From contig JASBSS010000017.1 in NCBI GenBank assembly GCA_030148805.1, positions 26,951-90,950 on the forward strand: 64,000 nt of DNA, written 5' to 3'. The notes beneath the pieces are model-generated. The model was not told where the DNA came from. It did no database searches and was given only the letters and a program-made list of their open reading frames with translations. The first letter of the stretch is position 1; the number at the start of each line of letters is the position of its first letter. The position numbers and the translations under genes are program-made. Origin of the DNA: Thiogranum sp. (GTDB lineage: Bacteria > Pseudomonadota > Gammaproteobacteria > DSM-19610). Positions 34,678 to 42,776 of this stretch are shown piece after piece.

Positions 34678-35961
34678 TCACCGCGCACTGTCCGCCTCCG
34701 GGTCGCCGATGGGCGCGGCAAAGGCGTCGGCCACCAGGGTCTCGACGTTGTCGCCGGTGAGCGCTTGCAGAAAGGCGACCAGGTCCTGCATTTCCGGTGC
34801 GCTCAAATTCAAGGGCCGGATGCGCGGGTCCAACCCCGGGTTGGCGTAACCCCCCTGGTTGTAGAAACGCACGACCTCAGCCAGCGTCTGCAGGGATCCG
34901 TTGTGCATGTAGGGCGCGGTCAGGGCGATGTTTCTCAGCGACGGCGTCTTGTATTTCCAGCGGTCGGCGGGGTCCAGGGTGACTTCATAGCGGCCCACGT
35001 CGCCTTCGCTGGGCGCGCTCACCTTGGCGATGATGTCGCTGTTGACCATGCGGAACACGCCCGGCGCGAGCTGCACCCGGATGGCGCGGCGCGCGGGCGT
35101 CATGGCGGCGTACCAGCCGACGCCGGTGTTGTGGAAGCCGTCGTCGGTGAACAGCGCGCTGCTGCGGCCGACGCGGTGGCACGACGCGCAGCCGCCTTTG
35201 CCGCGGAACAACTCGTAACCGCGCCGCGCCGCGGCATTCAGAGCCTGGCTGTCACCGCCATAGCGCCAACGGTCGAAGGCCGAGCCGCCCGAGACCAGCG
35301 CCCGGGTATAGGTCGCGAGCGCCGCGCCGATGGTCTCCATGTCCGGCCCCCGGCCGCCGAAGGCCTGAGCGAACAACCCCCGGTAGTCCGCCAGGTCGGA
35401 AAGCTTCCTGATGACTTCGCCCACCGACGGATTGGCCATTTCGTTGTGCGCCAGCAGCGGCAGCCAGGCCTGTTGTTCCAGACGGGTTTCGCGCCCGTCG
35501 TGGAACAAATGACGGAAGTAGCCCACATTGTACAGCGTGGGCGCGTTGCGCCTGACGATGCGCCCCTCCAGCCCGACCGCCAGCGCCAGCTCGTTGTTGG
35601 CGAAGCCCTGTTCCGGCACATGACACATGGCACAGGAGAGGGTGCCGTTGAGCGACAGGCGGCGGTCGAAGAACAGCTTGCGGCCCAGGGCCAGCGCGGC
35701 CGGTGTCGCCGGGTTGTCGGCCGGTACCGGAATCGGCGGCAGGCCAAGCGGCGGAGCCTGGAAAACCGGCCATAGGTCGCTCGCCCGGGCGCGCTGCGTG
35801 CGGGTGTCGAGCGACAACGAGCGGGTGACGTAGTCGTGGCCTTCGTAGCCTTCTCGGTAATCGCCGCCCGAGTAGCCGTCGCCGGCGGGCGATGCCCGCA
35901 GGTGCGCGGCGCACAGCAGCAGGCAACCGGCGCTCAGGGCGGTGATGGCGCGGCGGCTCAT
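34678..35961 (-). CDS. Di-heme cytochrome c peroxidase/MauG family protein
   Basis: A 427-aa exported protein (signal peptide ~1-23). It has two c-type heme sites, CAMCH at residues 110-114 and CASCH at 258-262, and a MauG/CcpA-like core (LGRKLFFDRRLS, NAPTLYNV, LALTAPYMHNGSL-like end). MauG-type genes adjoin mtoX in several methanethiol degraders and may mature the oxidase or remove its H2O2. Strongly similar in its N-terminal linker and heme domain to the fusion protein encoded 23 nt upstream, so the two are tandem paralogues. Third gene of the mtoX operon. Confidence 0.9.
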   Translation of the reverse strand: MSRRAITALSAGCLLLCAAHLRASPAGDGYSGGDYREGYEGHDYVTRSLSLDTRTQRARASDLWPVFQAPPLGLPPIPVPADNPATPAALALGRKLFFDRRLSLNGTLSCAMCHVPEQGFANNELALAVGLEGRIVRRNAPTLYNVGYFRHLFHDGRETRLEQQAWLPLLAHNEMANPSVGEVIRKLSDLADYRGLFAQAFGGRGPDMETIGAALATYTRALVSGGSAFDRWRYGGDSQALNAAARRGYELFRGKGGCASCHRVGRSSALFTDDGFHNTGVGWYAAMTPARRAIRVQLAPGVFRMVNSDIIAKVSAPSEGDVGRYEVTLDPADRWKYKTPSLRNIALTAPYMHNGSLQTLAEVVRFYNQGGYANPGLDPRIRPLNLSAPEMQDLVAFLQALTGDNVETLVADAFAAPIGDPEADSAR

Positions 35962-35984
35962 GGGCGATCTGCCTCCCCCACCGG

Positions 35985-37925
35985 CTAGGGCGTGCCGTCG
36001 GCACGGACAGCGGCGCCGTTGACATCCCCCACCGGCGCCGCCAGGGCATCCGAGACCAAGGTGGCGACGTCGTCGCCGGTGAGCGATTCCAGGAACGCCA
36101 CCAGATCGTCCCGCTGCGCCGGCGTCAGCTGCAGCGGTCGGATGCGGGCGTCCAGACCTTCGTTCGGATAGCCTCCGCGGTTGTAAAAGGCGACCACGTC
36201 GCGCAGCGTCGCCAGCGAACCATCGTGCATATAGGGCGCGGTGAGCGCGACATTGCGCAGACCCGGGGTGCGGTAACGCCAGCGGTCGGCGGGATCCTGG
36301 GTGACCTCGTAGAGACCGAGATCGCCGGGCGTGGCGCCACGCACCGCCTCGATGACCGAGTCGTCGACGTCGAGATAGACCCCCGGGGCGACCTGCACGC
36401 GCCGCTTCGCGGCGGGCTTGCGCATGGCGTTGTACCAGCCCAACCCCGTATTGTGCAGATCATTGTCGGTGAACAGCGCGCTGTGCTCGCCGATGCGATG
36501 GCAGGAGGCACAACCGGCCTTGCCGGTAAACAACGCGAAGCCGCGTCTGGCCGCGGCACTGAGCGCCTGTCGCTCGCCCCCGTAATGCCACCGGTCAAAC
36601 GGCGAATTGCCCGACACCAGGGTGCGCTCGTAACTGGCCAGCGCCTGGCCGATGGTCTCCATCCCCGGACCCTTGCCGGCGAAGGCGCGCTCGAACAGCC
36701 CGGCATAGTCGGGCAGACCGCGGATCCGCTCGATGACGCTGGCAAACGCGGGATTGCCCATCATGTTATGGGCGAGCAGCGGCCACCAGACCTGGTGTTC
36801 GAGCGCATATTCGCGGCCATCGTGGAACAAGCGCCGCTGATAGGCGACGTTGTAGAGGGTGGGCGCGTTGCGCCGCACCGTGCGCCCCTCGATGCCGACC
36901 GCCAGCGCCATCTCGTTGCTGGTGAAACCCTGTTGCGGGATGTGGCACATGGCGCACGACAAGGTGTGGTTCAGCGACAGACGGCGGTCGAAGAACAGTT
37001 TTCTGCCGAGTTCGACCTTGGCGGCGGTGGGGGGATTGTCAGCCGGGGCGGGAACCGGCGGCAGCCCGAGCGGCGGGCGGCGCAGCACCGCCATGAGGTC
37101 GGCCGGCCGGCCCCGGCGCGCATCCAGGCTGAGCGAGTCGGTGCTGTAGTCGCCGGAATCGTAGCCACGCCTGGAGTCACCCGGCAGCGCGCGCACCCTT
37201 GCCGCGGTTGGCGTCGCGCCGCCGCGGGGTGGACTTACGCCTTGTTCCTCCAGCAACAGCGTCTTGACATCGTTGAGCAGGATATCGGGGTGGAGAAAGG
37301 AAACGCTGTAGATGTTGCGGATACGCTGTTTCCTGTCGATGAGGAAGACACGCAGGATATGCGAGAAGGTACCGGTGACATTCCCCTCGCTGTCGTACTC
37401 GGGCAGCACCGCCTGGCGATAGCTCTTGAGAATGGGGGCCAACGCCTCGTCCGACGCGCTGGTGAGGAATTGCCACTCGCCGGGACCATGGGCGAAACTG
37501 CTGCCGTAGAGGCGCATGACCTCGGGGGTGTCGTGGCGTGGGTCGAAGCTGAGACTGAGCAACCGGAGTTGTTCGGCGATCTGCGGATCGGACGCCAGGC
37601 GTTGCTTGACCCGGGCCAGAACGGCCGTGGCGAGCGGACAGCCGTTGACGTCGCTGCAGGTGCTGTAGATGAAACTCAGCAGGACGAGTTTGTCGCCGAA
37701 GAAATCGCTCAGCCGCGCCGGCTTGCCGTCGGCGCGCAACACCTCGCCGTCGTGCGCCGGTCCCAGCGCCGGCAGCTCATAGGTACCGGGTGGCGCCGGC
37801 ACATAGCCCAGTTGGCCGTAGCCCGGTGCCAGGGGTGGCGCCGGGACGGGGGTGTCAGCGGGAGCCGCGGACGCAAAAAACCCGACCCCAAGGCCCAGCA
37901 AGAATCTGTACAGCGATTGGCGCAT
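35985..37925 (-). CDS. SCO1/SenC - MauG-type di-heme peroxidase fusion
   Basis: A 646-aa exported two-domain protein; ATG 37925 gives a signal peptide (residues ~1-24), so the earlier start at 37979 is rejected. Residues ~50-230 are a SCO copper-chaperone thioredoxin fold with CSDVNGC (C90, C96, a CX5C spacing instead of the usual CX3C) and a late His in GTFSHI. Residues ~255-640 are a di-heme MauG/CcpA domain with CAMCH (324-328) and CASCH (472-476). It combines in one chain the two functions usually found as separate genes beside mtoX: copper delivery and heme redox chemistry. Confidence 0.9.
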   Translation of the reverse strand: MRQSLYRFLLGLGVGFFASAAPADTPVPAPPLAPGYGQLGYVPAPPGTYELPALGPAHDGEVLRADGKPARLSDFFGDKLVLLSFIYSTCSDVNGCPLATAVLARVKQRLASDPQIAEQLRLLSLSFDPRHDTPEVMRLYGSSFAHGPGEWQFLTSASDEALAPILKSYRQAVLPEYDSEGNVTGTFSHILRVFLIDRKQRIRNIYSVSFLHPDILLNDVKTLLLEEQGVSPPRGGATPTAARVRALPGDSRRGYDSGDYSTDSLSLDARRGRPADLMAVLRRPPLGLPPVPAPADNPPTAAKVELGRKLFFDRRLSLNHTLSCAMCHIPQQGFTSNEMALAVGIEGRTVRRNAPTLYNVAYQRRLFHDGREYALEHQVWWPLLAHNMMGNPAFASVIERIRGLPDYAGLFERAFAGKGPGMETIGQALASYERTLVSGNSPFDRWHYGGERQALSAAARRGFALFTGKAGCASCHRIGEHSALFTDNDLHNTGLGWYNAMRKPAAKRRVQVAPGVYLDVDDSVIEAVRGATPGDLGLYEVTQDPADRWRYRTPGLRNVALTAPYMHDGSLATLRDVVAFYNRGGYPNEGLDARIRPLQLTPAQRDDLVAFLESLTGDDVATLVSDALAAPVGDVNGAAVRADGTP

Positions 37926-38014
37926 CTGACTCGACAACGAGGGGCCGCCGGTACCGCGCGGCCCCTCCACCCTGCCCAAAGGCTCGATAAATCCCCCGCC
38001 CTGCCAGCCCGGGC

Positions 38015-39388
38015 CTAGCGCTGGGCGATCTCGGTTTCGCCGGCCCCGGGCGCCTGTTTGGCGTACAGCGAATAGGCGCCGAAACGCATCTGATGGGCTC
38101 GGCCGAGCTTTTCCTTGAGAAAATCGATCTCGAACTGCTTACTCAACTGTTTTCCGTCCCAGTGGTAGAGCTTGAGGAATTGCTCGTTGTCCTTGCCTTT
38201 CTTGTCCCAATTGTTCAGCAGCGAGGTGGTGTAGTACAGGCGTTTCCCGTCCCAGCTCGAGGAGACCATGTTCACCTGCGCGCCGATGCGCTGCTCCAGC
38301 ACCTGCTTGGGAGCGAAGGGATCGGAAATGTCGAACAGCCGGGTCGTGCCGTCCATGAAGGTGTTCACCCAGAGGTGGTTGTCATCGCTGGAGATGGAGA
38401 TGTCCACCGGCAGTGGGATCTTGGCCGGATCGCCGATGTCGGCCACCGCCTTGGTGCCCCATTTGCCGTTGTCATCCTGGTAGACCAGCCAGAGCTTGGA
38501 GGTCAAAGCGGTGGTGGTGAAGCAGTAGTTGTGGTTCGGCTGCCAGGCGCAACGGATCTCCAGGGGCGCGCCGGGAACGTCGAACACCTCCTGCGGCTGG
38601 CGCGTGTGCAGGTTCCACACGGTGACGGTGTTGCCGAAGCGTTTCATCGCCTCCGGGTCGCTGAGCATCTTGCCGAAATCCATCATGTAGTTCGACCAGC
38701 CGGTGAACGACGACGTGACCATGGCGTTCAAGCGCGGCAGGGCGCGTATGTCATAGCCGTAACCGTCGGCGTATTTGCCGGTCTTCTTGGCGCCGCGCAG
38801 GTTGTCGTCGGTGGGCATCCAGTAGGTCGCCACATAGTCCCCGGCATTGGTGTACTCGACCAACGCCGTGCGGCCGCCATGATCCTGGTTGTTGGACAGG
38901 CCGGTGACCATCATGCGTCCCGGCAGCGCGTAGGTCGTATGCGGACCGACGACACCGCCGCTCTTGGCGGTGAAATCCTCGATGACCTTGTGCAGGGTCG
39001 GCTTGGCGGGGTCGGTGTGCACGTCGAAGATGAAGATCTTGTTCGTGTCCAGTCCGCCGGCCCACAAATACTGCCGATCGTCGGTGAGGCCCGAATGATG
39101 CGCTTCGTTGCGACCACCCACCGAGAGCGTCGCGACCACCTTGCCGTAGGTCTTGGACTTGGGATTGGTGTCGACGGTCACCAGCTTGTCCTGACCATCC
39201 CCCAGGCCCTCGATGCCCAGGGTCCAGACGTAGACGAAATCCTCCTGGCCGACGATCTTGGCCATGTAGGGTGACTGACAGGTTTCGTCGGCCACCGCGC
39301 CCGGCGCGGCGAGACCGGCGACGGTGCACACACCGGCGGCGCCCAGGGCGGCCGCCAGGAATCGATTTCTGAGTTTACTGCTGTTCAT
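38015..39388 (-). CDS. mtoX: Methanethiol oxidase (selenium-binding protein SBP56 family)
   Basis: A 457-aa SBP56-family beta-propeller with an N-terminal signal peptide (MNSSKLRNRFLAAALGAAGV, cleavage near VADE), so periplasmic. Motifs: GGRNEAHHSG, VVGPHTTYALPGRMM, CAWQPNHNYCF, RAHQMRFG; histidines and cysteines here are the usual metal-site candidates. MtoX converts methanethiol, O2 and water to formaldehyde, H2S and H2O2. The gene order mtoX, SCO, mauG and the surrounding formaldehyde and sulfide genes support this function over a generic selenium-binding protein. GGAG ribosome-binding site; 133-nt leader from a sigma-54 promoter. Confidence 0.93.
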   Translation of the reverse strand: MNSSKLRNRFLAAALGAAGVCTVAGLAAPGAVADETCQSPYMAKIVGQEDFVYVWTLGIEGLGDGQDKLVTVDTNPKSKTYGKVVATLSVGGRNEAHHSGLTDDRQYLWAGGLDTNKIFIFDVHTDPAKPTLHKVIEDFTAKSGGVVGPHTTYALPGRMMVTGLSNNQDHGGRTALVEYTNAGDYVATYWMPTDDNLRGAKKTGKYADGYGYDIRALPRLNAMVTSSFTGWSNYMMDFGKMLSDPEAMKRFGNTVTVWNLHTRQPQEVFDVPGAPLEIRCAWQPNHNYCFTTTALTSKLWLVYQDDNGKWGTKAVADIGDPAKIPLPVDISISSDDNHLWVNTFMDGTTRLFDISDPFAPKQVLEQRIGAQVNMVSSSWDGKRLYYTTSLLNNWDKKGKDNEQFLKLYHWDGKQLSKQFEIDFLKEKLGRAHQMRFGAYSLYAKQAPGAGETEIAQR

Positions 39389-39521
39389 CTTGAATCACTC
39401 CTCGATTGGTCGATAGCCGAACCCAGTTGGATCGGGCGTCTTGCTCTCCGGTCAGGCGGCCATGTACGCATGAACACCGCGGCCACCGACACCCCGCCGG
39501 CGGCGACCCGGGTTTCTACTT

Positions 39522-39542
39522 TAGGTATAGGAGCAATACCTA
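39522..39542. promoter_or_regulatory. Palindrome overlapping the mtoX -12 box
   Basis: TAGGTAT, seven bases, ATACCTA: perfect 7-bp arms covering the -12 element of the minus-strand sigma-54 promoter and ending just upstream of the predicted start (~39521). This is the position of a repressor operator or of a tight melting control. No matching palindrome was seen at the other sigma-54 sites. Confidence 0.5.
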
Positions 39543-39547
39543 TGCCA
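39532..39547 (-). promoter_or_regulatory. Sigma-54 promoter for mtoX - sco/mauG - mauG
   Basis: Minus strand TGGCAT-AGGTA-TTGCT, correct ten-base spacing between GG and GC. Divergent from the sco promoter 170 bp away. The 395-nt gap 39389-39783 holds these two promoters and the palindrome, but no gene. Confidence 0.87.
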
Positions 39548-39713
39548 CGCTACTTGTCCTCCGTAGGCTGTTGTAATCATGGGAATCTTTAAGCAGGAAC
39601 CGGGCATCAGCCTGTATCGTCCGAGTGACAACCGGGGCAATCTGTTCTCTTGGCGAAACACTCGCCGCCGGCCCCCTGCGCCGCCGCCGCGGCGCGCCGG
39701 CCGGCACCCTGGA

Positions 39714-39729
39714 TGGAATGCTTATTGCT
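39714..39729 (+). promoter_or_regulatory. Sigma-54 promoter for sco
   Basis: TGGAAT-GCTTA-TTGCT with correct spacing. Predicted start about 39740, leaving a 44-nt leader before the sco ATG at 39784. Confidence 0.78.
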
Positions 39730-39783
39730 GCGATATACCCGGGTGGGGAACGTCCATCCGGCGGCAAACGGGAGTCGACCAAC

Positions 39784-40398
39784 ATGTCAGCGAACAACCG
39801 GCACCGGGTTTCGCCGGTGCTTTTGTGGGTATGCCTTGTGGTGTTCGCCGGCCTGGCGCCGCGAGCGCCGGCGGCACCGCCCCTACCGGCGGCGCAGGCA
39901 AAGCCTGCCCTCGGCGGCGACTTCACGCTGACCGACGACAACGGCGGGCGCTATTCGCTGCGCCGCGACCGCGGCAAGGTGGTGGTGCTGTTTTTCGGCT
40001 ATACCTCGTGTCCGGACGTCTGCCCCACCACCCTGCAGACGGTGACGCGGGTCCTGCACCTGTTGGGCGAGCGGGCGCGCGAGGTACGGGTCCTGTTCGT
40101 CTCCGTCGACCCCGGGCGCGACACACCGGAACGCCTGAAGGCCTATCTGCGCTACTTCGACCCGACGATCCTGGGCCTGACCGGCGACGCCGCCGAGCTG
40201 CGCGCCATCACGGAAAAATACGGCACCTATTACCGCTATCACGGCGATGTCGCGTCCGGGAACTACAGCGCCGACCACGGCTCCGGTCTCTACCTGATCG
40301 ACCGGCGCGGACGCCTGGCGAGCATCATCCCCTACGGCACCCAGGTGGATACCGTCGCGGCGATCGTGCGCCGTGCCCTGGACGCCGCGGCTCCCTAG
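39784..40398 (+). CDS. SCO1/SenC/PrrC copper chaperone
   Basis: A 204-aa membrane-anchored or exported thioredoxin-fold protein (hydrophobic segment ~9-25). It has the copper-binding CPDVC (GYTSCPDVCPTTL) and the late His in DHGSGLYLID. SCO proteins deliver copper to cytochrome oxidase and, next to mtoX, probably to the oxidase itself. ATG 39784 gives a normal signal; the longer start (39715) would place codons across the promoter. Divergent from mtoX with its own sigma-54 site. Confidence 0.9.
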   Translation: MSANNRHRVSPVLLWVCLVVFAGLAPRAPAAPPLPAAQAKPALGGDFTLTDDNGGRYSLRRDRGKVVVLFFGYTSCPDVCPTTLQTVTRVLHLLGERAREVRVLFVSVDPGRDTPERLKAYLRYFDPTILGLTGDAAELRAITEKYGTYYRYHGDVASGNYSADHGSGLYLIDRRGRLASIIPYGTQVDTVAAIVRRALDAAAP

Positions 40399-40487
40399 CG
40401 GCGTGGCGCGGGCCGTCACGCCGGGCCAGGCCGACAGCCCCGGCGCTACCGCCCCGGACTTGCGCGACGCCGCCCCCGGCGGGGGGC

Positions 40488-40503
40488 TGGCACGCGGTCT
40501 GCA
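40488..40503 (+). promoter_or_regulatory. Sigma-54 promoter for folE2-HAD phosphatase
   Basis: TGGCAC-GCGGT-CTGCA, full -24 box and correctly spaced GC. Predicted start about 40514, a 56-nt leader before folE2. Confidence 0.83.
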
Positions 40504-40569
40504 TGCACCCCACTCCCCAACGAAAAAAACCGACACCGCCCGTGACCCAAGGGCGGGAGGAGTCCTGCC

Positions 40570-41358
40570 ATGCTAGATCGTGTCAAACCCATAGCGGATG
40601 TGCAAAGCACCGCCGACAAACGCAACCTCGCCATCGACCGGGTGGGGATCCGCAACCTCCGCCACCCGGTGAGGGTGAGCGACCGTAGCGGGCCCGCGCA
40701 ACACACCGTCGCCTGCTGCGACATGTACGTGAAACTGCCCCACCAGGTAAAGGGCACCCACATGTCACGTTTCGTGGAGATACTCAACGCCCGCGACCGA
40801 CCGCTGTCCGTGCGCTCGTTCCAGGACATCCTGCCGCTAATGACCGAACGCCTGGAAGTCACCCGCGGGCACGTCGAAATACGCTTCCCCTACTTCGTCG
40901 ACAAACGCTCGCCGGTATCCGGCGTCGCCAGTCTGCTCGACTACGAGGTCGCCTTCATCGGCGAAATCGCGCAAGGACGGATCACGCCGGCGGTCCGCGT
41001 CCTGGCCCCGGTCACGAGTCTCTGCCCCTGCTCCAAGGAGATCGCCGACTACGGCGCCCATAATCAACGCTCACACGTCACCGTCACCGCGCGGCTGCGC
41101 GACACGCTCTGGATCGAGGACCTGATCGACGTGATCGAGAGCGAGGCCTCGTGCGAAGTCTACGGCCTGCTCAAGCGGGCGGATGAAAAATTCGTCACCG
41201 AACGCGCCTACGACAACCCCAAGTTCGTCGAAGACCTGGTGCGCGACGTGGCCTTGCGCCTGTCCAGGGACAGGCGCATTTCGCGTTTCTCGGTCGAGGC
41301 GGAGAATTTCGAGTCCATCCACAACCACTCCGCCTACGCACGGATCGAGTCGCAATGA
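40570..41358 (+). CDS. folE2: GTP cyclohydrolase FolE2 (MptA-type, IB)
   Basis: A 262-aa type IB GTP cyclohydrolase, first enzyme of pterin synthesis. The family signature is [19 protein letters not shown] (active-site Cys pair and metal ligands), and the N-terminal [10 protein letters not shown] block is present. Start has GGGAGGAG upstream. The archaeal homologue MptA starts methanopterin synthesis. Sigma-54 control and location in the C1 island suggest a copy dedicated to H4MPT rather than folate. ATGA overlap with the phosphatase gene downstream. Confidence 0.92.
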   Translation: MLDRVKPIADVQSTADKRNLAIDRVGIRNLRHPVRVSDRSGPAQHTVACCDMYVKLPHQVKGTHMSRFVEILNARDRPLSVRSFQDILPLMTERLEVTRGHVEIRFPYFVDKRSPVSGVASLLDYEVAFIGEIAQGRITPAVRVLAPVTSLCPCSKEIADYGAHNQRSHVTVTARLRDTLWIEDLIDVIESEASCEVYGLLKRADEKFVTERAYDNPKFVEDLVRDVALRLSRDRRISRFSVEAENFESIHNHSAYARIESQ

Positions 41359-42101
41359 CAGCCTGCGCCAGGAGTATCTCCGCGCCCCCCGCGCTCACGC
41401 CGGTCTACCCTGGGCAGCGGGGCTCCAGCCCGATCGTGTTCTGCGATTTCGACGGGACCATCACCCAGGCCGATACGCTTCAGGCGGTCTGTGAGCGCTT
41501 TGCTCCGGCGGCGACCCGGGACGTGCTCGCCGCCATCGCCACCGGCGCGTGCAGCCTGCGTGCCGGGGTGCCAAGGCTCATCGGTTCGCTGCGCACCGAG
41601 GACGCCGCCGATATCCGCCGCTTCGTCTGTCGTCTGCCCCTGCGGGCGGGCTTCGGCAGCTTTCTCCTGCGCATGCGTGAGCGCAAGGTTCCCGTCGTGG
41701 TCTTGTCCAGCGGCATGGACTTCTGCGTCGCCGCACGGCTGGCCCCCTGGCAGGCGCTGATTCAGTCGATTCACGCCCTGCCGGTGGCGTTCGGCGACCC
41801 GTACCTGCGCGCCTGTCCCAGCCTGGCCGATCCCGCAGAGGCGCTGCCCAAGACGGCGTTCATGCAGCGCTATCCGGGCCATCCGAAAATTCTCATCGGC
41901 GACTCGTTCTCGGACCAACGCGCGGCGCTGCAAGCGGATTGCGTATTCGCGCGCGGCAGATTGCTGCACTATCTCCGGCGCCGGCGTGTCAGCGCGGTGC
42001 CCTACCGCAACTTCCACGACATCCTGCGCCGCTTTCCGGTCCCGCCGGGCGGCGGCGCGGGAAAAGGCAGCCGCAGACGCAAACCGCCAGCGCCGCGCTG
42101 A
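41355..42101 (+). CDS. HAD-superfamily phosphatase (MtnX/SerB-like)
   Basis: A 248-aa HAD-IB phosphatase. Motif I is [12 protein letters not shown] (nucleophile Asp), motif II is VVLSSGMD and motif III/IV is [11 protein letters not shown]. Translationally coupled to folE2 by an ATGA overlap. A dephosphorylation step is needed between the product of GTP cyclohydrolase and the neopterin intermediate, so this may be that phosphatase; MptG product chemistry is another option. The C-terminal ~25 residues are basic and low-complexity. Substrate not provable from sequence. Confidence 0.78.
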   Translation: MTACARSISAPPALTPVYPGQRGSSPIVFCDFDGTITQADTLQAVCERFAPAATRDVLAAIATGACSLRAGVPRLIGSLRTEDAADIRRFVCRLPLRAGFGSFLLRMRERKVPVVVLSSGMDFCVAARLAPWQALIQSIHALPVAFGDPYLRACPSLADPAEALPKTAFMQRYPGHPKILIGDSFSDQRAALQADCVFARGRLLHYLRRRRVSAVPYRNFHDILRRFPVPPGGGAGKGSRRRKPPAPR

Positions 42102-42254
42102 GCCGTCCGCGGTCCGCCCGGCGACGGTGACGCGCCCGGCGCCTTAGCACAGCGTCGCACATCCAGCACTATTGCTCCCAAAAACGACACAGGAGCGGGC
42201 GGGCCTGACCGGGTAGCGCGCAGCCAGCCCCTGATTTACTGGAAGAAAATGACT

Positions 42255-42270
42255 TGGCACACAAGTTGCG
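42255..42270 (+). promoter_or_regulatory. Sigma-54 promoter driving a structured RNA
   Basis: TGGCAC-ACAAG-TTGCG, one of the best matches in the window. Predicted start is about 42281, exactly at the 5' side of a long RNA helix that ends in an intrinsic terminator. No start codon with a credible ribosome-binding site follows before the terminator. Confidence 0.85.
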
Positions 42271-42280
42271 AAGCGTTGTT

Positions 42281-42422
42281 CGCGAATCCCGAGGGCGGTT
42301 GATTGCTGTTTTACCCCCCAGCAAATCGGGTGCGTGGTGCAAACAGCGCGCACCCACTCCTCCCCCAACCGCCTGGGTTCGCACCAGTCCTTTGCCCGCC
42401 TTCTCCAGGCGGGCATTTTTTT
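42281..42422 (+). ncRNA. Candidate sigma-54-dependent small RNA, ~140 nt
   Basis: Starts at the predicted sigma-54 transcription start and ends in a strong terminator. A closing helix pairs 42282-42290 (GCGAA, bulged U, CCC) with 42375-42382 (GGG UUCGC), continuing as a perfect 8-bp GGCGGUUG (42294-42301) with CAACCGCC (42366-42373). Inside are hairpin 1 (42303-42324, loop UUUUACCCCC) and hairpin 2 (7-bp GGGUGCG 42328-42334 with CGCACCC 42349-42355). The strand joining hairpin 2 to the closing helix is C-rich (ACUCCUCCCC, 42356-42365), able to pair with ribosome-binding sites. The terminator hairpin follows at 42394. No known RNA family is recognised. Lies between the HAD phosphatase and osmC genes. 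Confidence 0.75.
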
Positions 42423-42423
42423 T
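42394..42423 (+). terminator. Intrinsic terminator of the small RNA
   Basis: GCCCGCC (42394-42400), 7-nt loop, GGCGGGC (42408-42414), then A and eight T. It is the strongest rho-independent terminator in the window and separates the RNA from osmC. The stretch 42424-42660 has no gene I can support. Confidence 0.93.
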
Positions 42424-42660
42424 CGCGCCGCGCCCAGCCCGTACCCGGGACAGCTTTGTCACGGATCTGGATCAGGTTGTCCGCCTTCAAGCGCAGCGTG
42501 CTCAGCCTCCGCGAGGACTGAGGTGCGCCTACCTGCGGCGGCCGGGCGCGCCGAACCGAACACGCGCACGCGTTGGCGCTCGTCGATACGGCGCCAGGCA
42601 GCGTTTGCACCCGTCGCCTCGTGCCGCTGTTGGCGTGCGCGCCGACCTGGCGTGGATGGC

Positions 42661-42676
42661 TGGCACGGAAAATGCC
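42661..42676 (+). promoter_or_regulatory. Sigma-54 promoter for osmC-mfnA
   Basis: TGGCAC-GGAAA-ATGCC: perfect -24 box, correct spacing, weaker -12 (ATGC). Predicted start about 42687, a 90-nt leader before osmC. Confidence 0.72.
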
Positions 42677-42776
42677 ACTCCCGGGTTACCGCTACGTCAG
42701 CAAACAATGGCCGGAGATCCTGCTCCCGGCAGGGATCCGGCATGAATCTCGAACCCATATTCACGAGGGACCCTTC

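Noticed and set aside
38015..39388. Annotation merely as selenium-binding protein
   Set aside because: Signal peptide and the SCO, MauG, formaldehyde and sulfide gene context favour methanethiol oxidase.
42303..42521. Short plus-strand open frames across the small RNA and terminator
   Set aside because: They run through a strong terminator, have no ribosome-binding site and no protein character; RNA pairing explains the segment better.
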